Of a stretch of 64,000 nt of DNA, positions 16,167-24,176 are shown piece by piece. Location of the stretch: assembly GCA_034003325.1 (NCBI GenBank), contig JAVEYW010000007.1:62001-126000 (forward strand), given 5' to 3'. Both the position numbers and the translations under genes were made by a program. The notes below the pieces were generated by a model. It was given only the letters and a program-made list of their open reading frames with translations. It did no database searches and was not told the DNA's origin. How positions within the stretch are numbered: the stretch's first letter is position 1; the number at the start of each line of letters is the position of its first letter. This DNA is from Desulfobacterales bacterium. Lineage in GTDB: Bacteria > Desulfobacterota > Desulfobacteria > Desulfobacterales > JAFDDL01.

Positions 16167-17972
16167 TTATTCATGATCATGATCATGGGATTCCTGCTCA
16201 TGGCCGCTATGGTCATGAAGATGATAGCGGCGCGGCAAATGGCCGAGATCTTCTTCTCCCTGCGTATGCTGATGCACGAACCGATGCGCATGATCATGAA
16301 GATGTTCGTGAGGATGCCGGTGTAGCGTATCGCCATGCCGGTGCTCATGAATATGCAAGTGCGCGTGCGGATGGGCGTGCGCGTGTTCGTGCTGCAGGGC
16401 CTGAATCGCCGCGCCGGCGTGTTGGCGATAGCCAAGGGCCATTCCGTTAAGATTGCCCATGGGCTTATCCTGCATGAAATCCCGTGTCGTTAGATCCCGA
16501 ATGATCGCCCCCTGGTGCATGACAATCGTGCGGCGGGTCAACTCTTGCACAAAAAACAGGTCGTGGCAGACCAGCAATAAGGTCGCATTCAGATTCCGCA
16601 AAATTTCCAGCAACAATTCCTCTCCCCGAGGGTCCAGACCGGCCGTCGGCTCATCGAGAATCAGCAGCTTCGGTTCCATGGCCAATACGCAAGCCAGGGC
16701 CAGGCGCTTGCGCTCTCCACCGGAAAGATGAAGGGGCACCCGGTCCTCGAATCCGGAAAGCCGGACCTGTGCCAGGGCCAGGCGGACTCTATTTTGGGTT
16801 TCTTCCACCGAATAGCCGAGGTTCTTAGGCCCAAAGGCCACCTCCTCTTCCACGCTCGGGCTGAAGAGCTGGTCCGCGCAATCCTGAAACACCATGCCGA
16901 CCCGGCGCCACAACAGGTTGCGCCGGCGTTGCGTTACCGGCAAGCCCTCAAAGAAAAACCCGCCCTGCCCTTTTTTAAGGCCGAGCAGGCAGGAGAGCAA
17001 GGTGCTCTTGCCGGCGCCGTTTTCACCCACAATCGCGATTTTTTCGCCCTCATAAATGTTCAGATGAACCCCCTGAAGGGCGCGGGTGCCATCCGAATAA
17101 CGGTAATGAAAATTCACCAGGGAAACCAGGGCGGCCCCTTTCGGGGCATCCGGGGCAGTGGTTGCAGCAGCATCAGCGCAAGGGGGCAGCTCCGGCACTT
17201 CCGCCAGTCGAAATGAGAAATCAAGACCGTGATCCCGCAATGATCCGCGATGGGATACCAGCTCGCGCATGGTGATGTCATGGTGAACCCGGCCCCGGTC
17301 CAGAACCACGGCACGAAAGCAAAGCTCGTAAAGAAACAGCAAATCATGACTGATACAAATCAGGGTTCCCGGAAAGTTCCTGAAAAGAGAAAGGAAAATT
17401 TCCTCCTGCCGCGGGTCGAGATTGGCGGTGGGTTCATCCAGTATCAACACTTCCGGCGTCATGGCCAACAGGCCGGCAAGCGCCGCCCGTTTTTTCTGCC
17501 CGAAACTAAGGTTGTGCGGCGCCTTGTAGGCCGTTTCCACCAGCCCGACGAGTTCCAGGGACTGCCGGGCAGCTTGCGCCGCCGCAGTGATACTCAGTCC
17601 CTGGCTGCGCGGGCCGAAAGCCGCATCATCCACCAGGGTGTGGCCGAACAATTGGTCGTCTGGATCTTGAAACAGCAACCCGATTTCCAACCGGGAACGA
17701 TTTAAATGCGCGCCGGTCAACGGTTGCCCCTTGTACTGCACCCTCCCTGCCGACGGCGGCAGCAGTCCGCAAAGGAGTTTGGCAAGCGTGGTCTTTCCCG
17801 AACCATTGTGCCCCACCAGGGCAATGCGTTCGTTTTTCAACACCCGCACATTCACATTTGAAAGGGCCTCGATACCGTTCCCATAACGATAGCAAAGCCT
17901 GTCTATGCGGAACAACTCGGTTTCAGTTCCCGATTTCTGAAGCGAAGCGCTAAGTTCTTCCGTCATGACCAC
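16167..17972 (-). CDS. cbiO: double-ATPase CbiO-like ECF component with His-rich tail
   Basis: 601 residues holding two complete ABC ATPase domains. Domain 1 has Walker A 'GHNGSGKTT', signature 'LSFGQKKRAALA' and Walker B 'VLILDEPTANLDPR'. Domain 2 has 'GENGAGKST', 'LSGGERKRLALA' and 'LLILDEPTAGLDPRG'. Both match EcfA/CbiO/NikO. The last 75 or so residues contain about 27 His in HxHxH runs with Asp and Glu, a likely Ni/Co-binding tail. Fused A-A' ATPases occur in some ECF transporters; the metal tail is the remarkable part. It overlaps or abuts cbiQ (2-base gap) and ends 50 bases before a REP element. A start at the third codon (ATG ACG) is also possible. Confidence 0.92.
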   Translation of the reverse strand: MVMTEELSASLQKSGTETELFRIDRLCYRYGNGIEALSNVNVRVLKNERIALVGHNGSGKTTLAKLLCGLLPPSAGRVQYKGQPLTGAHLNRSRLEIGLLFQDPDDQLFGHTLVDDAAFGPRSQGLSITAAAQAARQSLELVGLVETAYKAPHNLSFGQKKRAALAGLLAMTPEVLILDEPTANLDPRQEEIFLSLFRNFPGTLICISHDLLFLYELCFRAVVLDRGRVHHDITMRELVSHRGSLRDHGLDFSFRLAEVPELPPCADAAATTAPDAPKGAALVSLVNFHYRYSDGTRALQGVHLNIYEGEKIAIVGENGAGKSTLLSCLLGLKKGQGGFFFEGLPVTQRRRNLLWRRVGMVFQDCADQLFSPSVEEEVAFGPKNLGYSVEETQNRVRLALAQVRLSGFEDRVPLHLSGGERKRLALACVLAMEPKLLILDEPTAGLDPRGEELLLEILRNLNATLLLVCHDLFFVQELTRRTIVMHQGAIIRDLTTRDFMQDKPMGNLNGMALGYRQHAGAAIQALQHEHAHAHPHAHLHIHEHRHGDTLHRHPHEHLHDHAHRFVHQHTQGEEDLGHLPRRYHLHDHSGHEQESHDHDHE

Positions 17973-17973
17973 A

Positions 17974-18894
17974 TCACCCTATCATCCGGTCGCAAAGCAC
18001 AAGACCCGCGCCGATGGCCAGCCAGCCCGCTGCCAGAAGCAGATCTTTTTTTTGCATAGATAGCTGAACCGGTTCCGGAAACCGGCCCGTATAGCCCCTA
18101 GCCCGCATGGCGTCGAATACCCGTTCGGTCCGCTCATAGCTTCGCACCAGCAACATCCCCAGAAAATTGGCCACAGCGCGAAGGGTCGCGGCATCGGTGC
18201 GCTTGCGAAACCCGCGCACCTGCATGCCCGTGGTCATGCGCCCGGCCTCATGCCGGAAAACGTGCACGTACCGATGGCTGAGCAATACCATCTGGCCGAA
18301 CATATCCGGAACGCCCAATTCTGAAAGGCCATACAGGGTGACCGGCAAGGGAGCGGTGCTCAACAGGGGTTCCATGAGCAGCGTGATCGCCACCCCCTTG
18401 GCGGCGATGGTCGCTGCCAGTTCCAGCCCCCTTAAGTTGAATTCGGGCCATGCCCAGCCATGAACCATCAGGACCGTGTCCCCGGCGTGCACAGGGGCGG
18501 AAAGAGGAATCACCAGAAGCAGCATTCCCATAAATCCCGTGACAGCCAAAAACCGCAGAAGGACGCGCGTTATCTCGGATCGGGCCAGCCAAACGGCGGC
18601 CAATGAAATAACGACCGCCGCCAACGCCGAAGGCAGCTGTCGCAGGCAGGCGATCAGAAAACAGAGGATCAGCATCGTCACAAGTTTGGCACGTACATCC
18701 CATTTGTGAAACGGGGAGTGACCGGGCTCATCCGAGAGTGACGGCACCGACCAGTCCGGATCCTCATTCGACGCATCCTGACGACGCACCCACCCGCGCA
18801 AAAAGACAACAGCGACCGCAAACACTGCGACGGGAATCAGCAGCAAGGCCAGAAACTGCCAGAGCGGCAGTTGTATCAATACCGAATCAGTCAT
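17974..18894 (-). CDS. cbiQ: CbiQ/EcfT transmembrane component
   Basis: 306 residues with an EcfT/CbiQ domain: several membrane helices and the two coupling motifs 'GMQVRGF' and 'AMRARGY' that contact the ATPase. Unusually, about 75 residues with a separate membrane helix (LLLIPVAVFAVAVVFLRGWV) and a charged loop precede the canonical start of the domain at 'KWDVRAKL'. No stand-alone cbiN/nikN gene is present, so this extension might supply part of that role (inference). The start overlaps the end of the cbiM gene by 8 bases and the stop is 2 bases from cbiO, a tightly coupled M-Q-O operon. Confidence 0.9.
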   Translation of the reverse strand: MTDSVLIQLPLWQFLALLLIPVAVFAVAVVFLRGWVRRQDASNEDPDWSVPSLSDEPGHSPFHKWDVRAKLVTMLILCFLIACLRQLPSALAAVVISLAAVWLARSEITRVLLRFLAVTGFMGMLLLVIPLSAPVHAGDTVLMVHGWAWPEFNLRGLELAATIAAKGVAITLLMEPLLSTAPLPVTLYGLSELGVPDMFGQMVLLSHRYVHVFRHEAGRMTTGMQVRGFRKRTDAATLRAVANFLGMLLVRSYERTERVFDAMRARGYTGRFPEPVQLSMQKKDLLLAAGWLAIGAGLVLCDRMIG

Positions 18895-19516
18895 CGGTGG
18901 TTCCGGTTGAGCCTACAAAAGCCGGTTGCAGCAATTCAGGCTTAACCCGCGCCAGAAATCCAACGGTAAAAGCGGTCACCATCCCTTCGATCAGAAAAAC
19001 CGGCACATGGGCCGCCAGGGCGATCTTGGCCACGCCGAAAAAATCTTCCCCGCCTGAAGCCAGGAGCAAGGCCAAAATTACGGCAGCCAATACTGTGCCC
19101 AAAACACCGGCCGCACCGCCGACAATCATCTGGCGCTTTCGGGTTCGGCCCTTAAAGACCTGAAAGAACCAGCCGCACAGCAGGGCGGGAAGCCCCATCA
19201 TCAGCGTGTTGGCGCCCAGGGCCGTAATGCCGCCGAACTGAAAAAGAAGGCTCTGCAGCAGCAAGCCAAGCCCGATGGAAACAAAGGCCGAAGGCCCCAG
19301 CATGGCGCCCACCAGCCCGGGAATAAGCAGGTGCACACTCGTCGGGCCAAAGGGGATGTGAATGAGCGATGCCACGAAAAAGGCCGCCGTTACCACGGCC
19401 ACCTTGGGCAGATCCTCACTCCTCGTGCGGCGCGCGCTGATGGCCACAATTGCAGCGGACACCACGTACCCACCCACGGTGACGGACATCGGCAAAACGC
19501 CGTCTGAAATGTGCAT
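18887..19516 (-). CDS. nikM: CbiM/NikM substrate-binding ECF component (Ni or Co)
   Basis: 209 residues starting MHISDG. In NikM2/CbiM the N-terminal Met1-His2 segment enters the core to bind the metal, and it is intact here. The conserved 'HIPFGPTSVHLLIPGLVGAMLG' follows at about residues 53-74, as does 'ALGANTLMMGLPA'. Sequence alone does not separate cobalt from nickel. The linked NikK- and NikL-like genes argue for nickel, and the hydrogenase genes downstream make nickel need plausible. AAGGAG precedes the ATG. The transcript leader carries a structured element and an intrinsic terminator (19564-19672). Confidence 0.92.
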   Translation of the reverse strand: MHISDGVLPMSVTVGGYVVSAAIVAISARRTRSEDLPKVAVVTAAFFVASLIHIPFGPTSVHLLIPGLVGAMLGPSAFVSIGLGLLLQSLLFQFGGITALGANTLMMGLPALLCGWFFQVFKGRTRKRQMIVGGAAGVLGTVLAAVILALLLASGGEDFFGVAKIALAAHVPVFLIEGMVTAFTVGFLARVKPELLQPAFVGSTGTTDD

Positions 19517-19563
19517 GCGTTACTCCTTAATCGCGAGCCGCCGCACAGGCGGTCCACAAAAAC

Positions 19564-19615
19564 AAAAAAAGCCGGGAATATTTCACCGGATTCATCCGGT
19601 TAAACCTTCCAGGCT
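19564..19615 (-). terminator. intrinsic terminator in the nikM leader (possible attenuator)
   Basis: On the minus strand AGCCTGG (19615-19609) pairs with CCCGGCT (19577-19571) with one mismatch, enclosing a perfect ACCGGAT/ATCCGGT hairpin, and is followed by seven T. It lies between the promoter and the ATG of nikM, so it would stop transcription early unless another fold forms. Confidence 0.65.
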
Positions 19616-19622
19616 CAATTGG

Positions 19623-19672
19623 CAATGGTGACTGTCGAAACCCTTAGCAATTTCTTATTGCTCATTGGTCAC
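19623..19672 (-). promoter_or_regulatory. structured 5' leader of nikM with possible pseudoknot
   Basis: Directly at the expected transcription start, GTGAC (19672-19668) can pair with GTCAC (19632-19628), and the adjacent CAATG (19667-19663) with CATTG (19627-19623). In this order the two helices would form a pseudoknot. Between them AGCAAT/ATTGCT makes a hairpin. It is followed by the terminator. I do not recognise the NiCo or cobalamin riboswitch consensus. Confidence 0.4.
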
Positions 19673-19674
19673 GA

Positions 19675-19703
19675 TCTCTAACCGAAAGGGAACGGGTTGT
19701 CAA
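19675..19703 (-). promoter_or_regulatory. sigma-70-type promoter of the nikM-cbiQ-cbiO operon
   Basis: On the minus strand TTGACA (19703-19698), a 17-base spacer and TAGAGA (19680-19675). The -35 overlaps the end of a tandem 14-base repeat. Confidence 0.65.
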
Positions 19704-19730
19704 TCAAGAATGCTACATCAAGAATGCTAC
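19703..19730. repeat. tandem 14-bp direct repeat upstream of the nikM promoter
   Basis: ATCAAGAATGCTAC occurs twice in perfect tandem (19703-19716, 19717-19730). On the minus strand GTAGCATTCTTGAT x2 runs directly into the -35 box. It could be a duplicated operator. Confidence 0.85.
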
Positions 19731-19832
19731 AGCACGGACACGGCGCCGACGCATTTTTCTATAAAAGCCGTTGAAAAAATAGTCATAAGGTTTTAGCATG
19801 ATGCCATCTTTTTCACATACCGACTGGATATC

Positions 19833-20465
19833 ATGGAACTAAACAAGCTTAAAAACGAGGTCGCCTATTTTATGCGGCGGCTTTACGCGCAGCGGTTAAC
19901 CACCACGCTCGGGGGCAATATCAGCCTGAAAATTTCACCGGACAACATTCTGATCACCCCATCGGGCATAGACAAGGGAACCATCACCGGAGAACAGATT
20001 GGAGAGTTGCGGATAGACGGCACCAACCTCACCCCGGCGCTGAAACCGAGCATGGAAACCCCGATGCACCTGGCCATTTACGCCGCGCGGCCGGATGTCA
20101 AAACGGTCCTTCACGCCCATCCGGTAACCGCTTCGACCTTTGCCGCATCCAACCGGAAAATAAATTGCAGGCTCATCGCTGAATCCCGGTTGTTTCTTGG
20201 GGAAGTCTTCACAGCGCCTTACGCCTGCATGGGCACCGCGGATCTGGCCGAGAGTGCGGTGAACGCGCTATCGGCTGGAAACAACGCGATTCTGATGGCC
20301 AACCATGGCGCGCTGACCGTCGGAGAAAGCCTGCTTCAAGCCTTTGACCGAATGGAAGTGCTCGAATCAGCAGCTAAAATAACCTTGATGGCCTCGCTTC
20401 TGGGAAATGAAAACGAATTAAATGAGATGCAACTCAAGCAAATTGACTGCCTGCTGACTTCATGA
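19833..20465 (+). CDS. ald2: class II aldolase (Ald2-like), methylthio/deoxy-sugar phosphate cleavage
   Basis: 210 residues of the class II aldolase/adducin family: 'TLGGNISLKI' phosphate loop, 'METPMHLAIY' with the catalytic Glu, 'VLHAHPVTASTFAA' with two zinc His, and 'NHGALTVGESL' with the third. General members include L-fuculose-1-phosphate aldolase. Next to mtnA the likely substrate is 5-methylthioribulose-1-phosphate or 5-deoxyribulose-1-phosphate, giving dihydroxyacetone phosphate plus a two-carbon aldehyde (the DHAP shunt described for Ald2/DrdA enzymes). It starts a plus-strand operon divergent from nikM. The next small gene begins 1 base after its stop. Confidence 0.85.
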   Translation: MELNKLKNEVAYFMRRLYAQRLTTTLGGNISLKISPDNILITPSGIDKGTITGEQIGELRIDGTNLTPALKPSMETPMHLAIYAARPDVKTVLHAHPVTASTFAASNRKINCRLIAESRLFLGEVFTAPYACMGTADLAESAVNALSAGNNAILMANHGALTVGESLLQAFDRMEVLESAAKITLMASLLGNENELNEMQLKQIDCLLTS

Positions 20466-20466
20466 G

Positions 20467-20679
20467 ATGCTACCGGTTACGGATCACGCCGCCATGTCCA
20501 TTCGCTTAATCGCGCTTGAAATCTACCGCCTGATGCGCGAAGCGGATAAACTTTCCGCGCAGATTGAACAGGCGCCACTGATGGCACGAGCCCGGCTGGA
20601 GGAGCGGTTGCGGGTGGTCCAGGCCGAGTTGAACGCCATGCGCCGGGCCTTGGCGGGTGCGATTGAAAAAAAAGACTGA
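20467..20679 (+). CDS. small charged helical protein between ald2 and mtnA
   Basis: 70 codons, rich in Arg, Glu, Leu and Ala, predicted fully helical ('AREADKLSAQIEQAPLM'-like region, then 'LEERLRVVQAELNAMRRAL'). It resembles a short coiled coil. The start may also be the internal ATG that begins MSIRLIALE. It follows ald2 with almost no gap and ends before mtnA, so it is probably translated from the same transcript. I do not recognise the family; function unknown. Confidence 0.6.
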   Translation: MLPVTDHAAMSIRLIALEIYRLMREADKLSAQIEQAPLMARARLEERLRVVQAELNAMRRALAGAIEKKD

Positions 20680-20725
20680 AGCAACCGGCGCTTCGCCGGC
20701 GGCCGAAACGAAAGGATACCAACGG

Positions 20726-21877
20726 ATGCTTGTGGACGAAAAACAGATGCGCCCCATTTGGCTCGATAACGCCACCGACACCGTCAAGGTCATTGATCAG
20801 CGACAACTTCCCCATGAACTGGTCATTCTGGAACTTCACACCGTGGAGAATGTCATCACCGCCATCAAGGAAATGGTGGTGCGGGGCGCGCCGTTGATCG
20901 GCGTTACCGCCGCCTACGGCGTGTTCATCGCCGCCAAAAACATACCGGACGGACGGGAATTTTCGCAACGCCTGACCGAGGCGTGCCGGCGCATTCGAGA
21001 TGCCCGCCCCACGGCCGTTAATCTCGCCTGGGCTGTTGACCGAATGCGCCGGGCCGTAACAAGCGCCCGCTGGCAACGCGAATGCATCGACATCGCCCGC
21101 GCGGAAGCAGGTCTTCTCGCCGAGGAAGAAGCCGTCAATTGCAAAGAGATCGGCGCCCACGGCCTGAAGTTGGTTGCCGAGGCCCGCGCGAAAAAAGGCG
21201 GGGGCACGGTCAACATTCTGACCCATTGCAACGCGGGCTGGCTGGCCTGTGTGGAATACGGCACCGCCACCGCGCCGATTTACGCGGCTGCGCAAGCCGG
21301 CATCGATGTGCACGTATGGGTGGACGAGACACGCCCCTTAAATCAAGGCGCACGGCTCACCGCCTGGGAACTCGGCAAATGCGGCATCGCCCACACGGTC
21401 ATCACGGATAACGCGGGCGGCCATCTCATGCAACACGGCATGGTGGACATGGTGATCGTCGGCACGGACCGGACCACCTACACCGGAGATGTGGCCAACA
21501 AGATCGGCACCTATCTAAAAGCCCTGGCCGCCAAAGATAATCATATTCCCTTTTATGTGGCGCTGCCGTCCAGCACCTTTGACTGGCAAATTTCGGACGG
21601 AATTCATGATATTCCCATTGAAGCGCGCAACCCGGATGAAGTCAGATACGTCACCGGTTTCCATAACGGCGAAACAACATCGGTGCTTATTCCGCCGGCA
21701 ACCAGTCCGGCCGCCAATTACGCCTTTGACGTGACGCCGGCCCGACTGGTAACGGCCTTTATCACGGAAAAGGGCATTTGCAAGGCCACCCCGGAGAGTA
21801 TCGGGCGCCTGTTTCCCGGCAAGATCGGCGCACCCGCCGGTAAACCGCTTCATGACGATAAACTGGACACGATATAA
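20726..21877 (+). CDS. mtnA: S-methyl-5-thioribose-1-phosphate isomerase
   Basis: 383 residues from ATG 20726, chosen because AAAGGA lies 9 bases upstream; a longer GTG frame from 20657 overlaps the small gene and adds a non-conserved head. The MtnA/eIF2B-alpha-like family is clear from 'VVRGAPLIGVTAAYG' (N-terminal phosphate site), 'ILTHCNAGWLACV' with catalytic Cys, and 'IVGTDRTTYTGDVANKIGTY' with catalytic Asp. It isomerises 5-methylthioribose-1-phosphate (or 5-deoxyribose-1-phosphate) to the ribulose form. Here the adjacent aldolase would cleave the product, so salvage probably goes to DHAP and not back to methionine. No mtnB/C/D genes are present in the window. Confidence 0.95.
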   Translation: MLVDEKQMRPIWLDNATDTVKVIDQRQLPHELVILELHTVENVITAIKEMVVRGAPLIGVTAAYGVFIAAKNIPDGREFSQRLTEACRRIRDARPTAVNLAWAVDRMRRAVTSARWQRECIDIARAEAGLLAEEEAVNCKEIGAHGLKLVAEARAKKGGGTVNILTHCNAGWLACVEYGTATAPIYAAAQAGIDVHVWVDETRPLNQGARLTAWELGKCGIAHTVITDNAGGHLMQHGMVDMVIVGTDRTTYTGDVANKIGTYLKALAAKDNHIPFYVALPSSTFDWQISDGIHDIPIEARNPDEVRYVTGFHNGETTSVLIPPATSPAANYAFDVTPARLVTAFITEKGICKATPESIGRLFPGKIGAPAGKPLHDDKLDTI

Positions 21878-21885
21878 CCTAACCC

Positions 21886-21990
21886 GGCAAAGCCGGAAGC
21901 TGGGCGGTTGGGCGGCTGGGATGCTGGGATGCTAACAACCTTCTCCAATGATACACGCTTTTTCGTGCATGTTTCTGATAAAGGGTCTAC
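21886..21990. repeat. dispersed octad element, copy A
   Basis: CCGGCAAAGCCGG hairpin, then 8-base periodic GCTGGGAT/GCTGGGCG units, then a conserved tail ACACGCTTTTTCGTGCATG... ending TGATAAAGGGTCT. Copies lie at 31986-32096 and 37788-37890. The AAAGGG of the tail serves as ribosome site of the next gene. Confidence 0.8.
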
Positions 21991-21992
21991 TC

Positions 21993-23330
21993 GTGAAACC
22001 GCCGCCGCATATTTTGCTCGTCAATCCGTGGATTCATGATTTTGCCGCTTATGATGTCTGGGCAAAGCCTTATGGATTGCTGCTGCTGGCCGCTATGTTA
22101 AGGGCCCATGGCGCGAAGGTCAGTTATATCGATTGTCTGGACCGGTTCCATCCCAAGGCGGCGCCGGCAAATCCCGATGCCCGGGGCGGCCGCGGCCCTT
22201 ACCGGAAAACCCCGCTGCCGGCACCACCCGGCCTCCTCGACATTCGCCGCCAATACTCCCGGTACGGCATCGATCCTTCCTGGTTTAAAGCCGATCTGCG
22301 GGCGATCGCGCCGCCGAATCTGGTTCTGGTCACCTCGCTGATGACCTATTGGTACCCCGGTGTTCAAGAAACCATCTCGCTCATAAAACAAATTTTTCCG
22401 AAAACACCCGTTGTTCTGGGCGGCATTTATGCCACCCTTTGCCCGGATCACGCGCGCGCGCACAGCGGTGCGGATAAGGTCGCAGCCGGTGCGACGGAAA
22501 AGAACCTTCTCGACATCGTCTTCGAATTTACGGGCTGGCGGGCAACCGCCAATTTCAACCTTGAAGATCTTGACGCCTATCCCCATCCCGCGTTCGACCT
22601 GCAACATCACATCAACTACATTCCGCTACTGACGTCCAGAGGCTGCCCGTTTGACTGCGCCTATTGCGCTTCGAAAATGCTTTATACCGGATACGACACG
22701 CGCAGCCCGGATTCGGTGGCACGCGAAATCGATTATTGGCACACGCGTTTCGGCGTGAAAAACTTCGCTTTTTACGATGATGCGCTGCTGGTCAATGCCG
22801 AAAAGCATGCGATCCCGCTGTTCGAAAAGATCATCGCGCTGGGGCATCCCTTAAGTTTTCACACCCCCAATGCCGTTCACATCCGCGGCATCACCTCGAA
22901 AATCGCGCACCTTATGGCGTACGCCGGTTTTAAAACCATTCGGCTGGGCCTTGAAACCTACCGGGATGCCACCCGGGAAAATCTGGATCATAAAACAAGT
23001 GCGACCGAGTTTCACCAAGCGGTTTACCACCTGATGGAAGCCGGATTTTCAAAAGAACAGGTGGGCGCTTATCTCCTGGTCGGACTTCCGGACCAGGATA
23101 CGGCCGAGATTGAAGCCTCCATTCAAATGGTTCACAAAACCGGCATATCTCCTATTCCAGCCCATTACACACCCATTCCGCATACCCGCCTATGGCCCCG
23201 AGCGGTGGCAAGCTCTCGCTACGACCTCGCGGCAGACCCCATCTTTTGTAATAATGCGATCTTTCCATGCAGCAAGAAACCGTTCTCATGGAATGAATTA
23301 TCGAAACTCAAACACCTGGCAGCCGATTGA
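21993..23330 (+). CDS. B12-binding radical SAM protein
   Basis: 446 residues from GTG 21993. An ATG 15 codons earlier would translate the dispersed repeat; AAAGGG sits 7 bases before this GTG. An N-terminal cobalamin-binding-like Rossmann region ('HILLVNPWIHDF', 'YGLLLLAAMLRAHG', 'VVLGGIYATLCPDHA') precedes the radical SAM cluster motif 'CPFDCAYC' (about residues 221-228) and a TIM-barrel with 'FAFYDDALLVN', 'IRLGLET' and 'YLLVGLPDQD'. Such enzymes do difficult methylations or ring changes; the substrate is not evident. It follows mtnA, an interesting neighbour because radical SAM enzymes produce 5'-deoxyadenosine, whose sugar the mtnA/ald2 pair could salvage. Confidence 0.88.
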   Translation: MKPPPHILLVNPWIHDFAAYDVWAKPYGLLLLAAMLRAHGAKVSYIDCLDRFHPKAAPANPDARGGRGPYRKTPLPAPPGLLDIRRQYSRYGIDPSWFKADLRAIAPPNLVLVTSLMTYWYPGVQETISLIKQIFPKTPVVLGGIYATLCPDHARAHSGADKVAAGATEKNLLDIVFEFTGWRATANFNLEDLDAYPHPAFDLQHHINYIPLLTSRGCPFDCAYCASKMLYTGYDTRSPDSVAREIDYWHTRFGVKNFAFYDDALLVNAEKHAIPLFEKIIALGHPLSFHTPNAVHIRGITSKIAHLMAYAGFKTIRLGLETYRDATRENLDHKTSATEFHQAVYHLMEAGFSKEQVGAYLLVGLPDQDTAEIEASIQMVHKTGISPIPAHYTPIPHTRLWPRAVASSRYDLAADPIFCNNAIFPCSKKPFSWNELSKLKHLAAD

Positions 23331-23405
23331 ATTGAATCTCGGGCGTCGGTTCTCATCACCGGCACGCTGCGACTTTTATTCAGGGGTCCGGTTTTTGAGT
23401 CCGGT

Positions 23406-23442
23406 GCCAACATGAACATTGCGGCTTGTCCGCAGGATGTTT
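23406..23442. repeat. 37-bp direct repeat, left copy, flanking HepT/MntA
   Basis: This 37-base segment (GCCAACATGAACATTGCGGC...) is 34/37 identical to 24177-24213 in the same orientation. The toxin-antitoxin pair lies between them; the left copy ends 4 bases from the hepT stop. Confidence 0.8.
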
Positions 23443-23445
23443 GGA

Positions 23446-23793
23446 TTATTCTGTTGCGTCAAGCAGTGTCTTGATTTTCGGGCGAAGATCTGGGAGCTTG
23501 GTTGTCACAACATCCCAGACTATGGTGTAATCAACCCCAAAATAATCGTGGATAAGCCTATCTCGCATCCCTGTGACCTTGCGCCACTCGATATCCGGTT
23601 GCATCGCCTTAACATCTTCCGGTATTTTTTTCGAAGCTTCACCGATTATCTCAAGACTTCGAACGAAGGCCCTCTTTAACGTTGGATTCCTAACAAATGT
23701 GTCATAATCCATATTCGATATCTGGGTTAGGAGATAGTCGATTTCGTCCAGAATGTGATGTATATATTCATGCGGCGATAGGGACACGTTCAA
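23446..23793 (-). CDS. hepT: HepT-like toxin (DUF86)
   Basis: 115 residues, all helical, with the HEPN RNase/modification motif Rx4HxY: R77, H82, Y84 in 'RDRLIHDYFGVDY'. The preceding 'SLEIIGEASKKIP' is also typical. HepT toxins cleave or are modified on tRNA ends, and are neutralised through AMPylation by the MntA partner (type VII systems). The gene overlaps the upstream mntA-like gene by 26 bases, the usual antitoxin-first order on this strand. Both lie between 37-base direct repeats, suggesting a mobile or recently inserted module. Confidence 0.9.
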   Translation of the reverse strand: MNVSLSPHEYIHHILDEIDYLLTQISNMDYDTFVRNPTLKRAFVRSLEIIGEASKKIPEDVKAMQPDIEWRKVTGMRDRLIHDYFGVDYTIVWDVVTTKLPDLRPKIKTLLDATE

Positions 23794-24085
23794 CCTCCCT
23801 TAAAATATATGGCCCAATGTGTGGGCTAAGGGCCTCTGGTGTAATCAACTCGACGCTGCGCCCCAGGACTTGTTCCAGCAGAAACGCGATTTCCATAAAA
23901 TTGTCGAAGGTGTGCTGTTCAGGAATGAATTCCACAAGAATATCTACATCACTCGTGGGCGTCTGTTCACCCCGGACAAATGACCCGAATAATCCAATAT
24001 TTTTAACACCATAAAATGCAAGTTGCTCTTTTACGCCTAAAATACGCTGGAATATTTGCTCTTTGGTGCTGGTTTTTTTGATCAT
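23768..24085 (-). CDS. mntA: MntA-like nucleotidyltransferase antitoxin
   Basis: 105 residues with the minimal nucleotidyltransferase motif GSx10DxD (G34-S35, D46, D48 in 'GLFGSFVRGEQTPTSDVDIL'). MntA AMPylates the Tyr of HepT to silence it. Both metal-binding Asp residues are present, so it should be active. The C-terminal 'EALSPHIGPYILREVERV' segment is also family-typical. It is transcribed minus and is the first gene of the pair. Confidence 0.92.
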   Translation of the reverse strand: MIKKTSTKEQIFQRILGVKEQLAFYGVKNIGLFGSFVRGEQTPTSDVDILVEFIPEQHTFDNFMEIAFLLEQVLGRSVELITPEALSPHIGPYILREVERVPIAA

Positions 24086-24176
24086 TTGATGTCCTCCGCC
24101 AATCGTTTATCGAAATTATCATAAATTAAAATTCAATTCGATACAAATTGGATCTTGTCGAAAATAAATGTGCATG

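Noticed and set aside
19564-19672. NiCo or cobalamin riboswitch upstream of nikM
   Set aside because: The conserved sequence blocks of those classes are absent, so only a generic structured leader is claimed.
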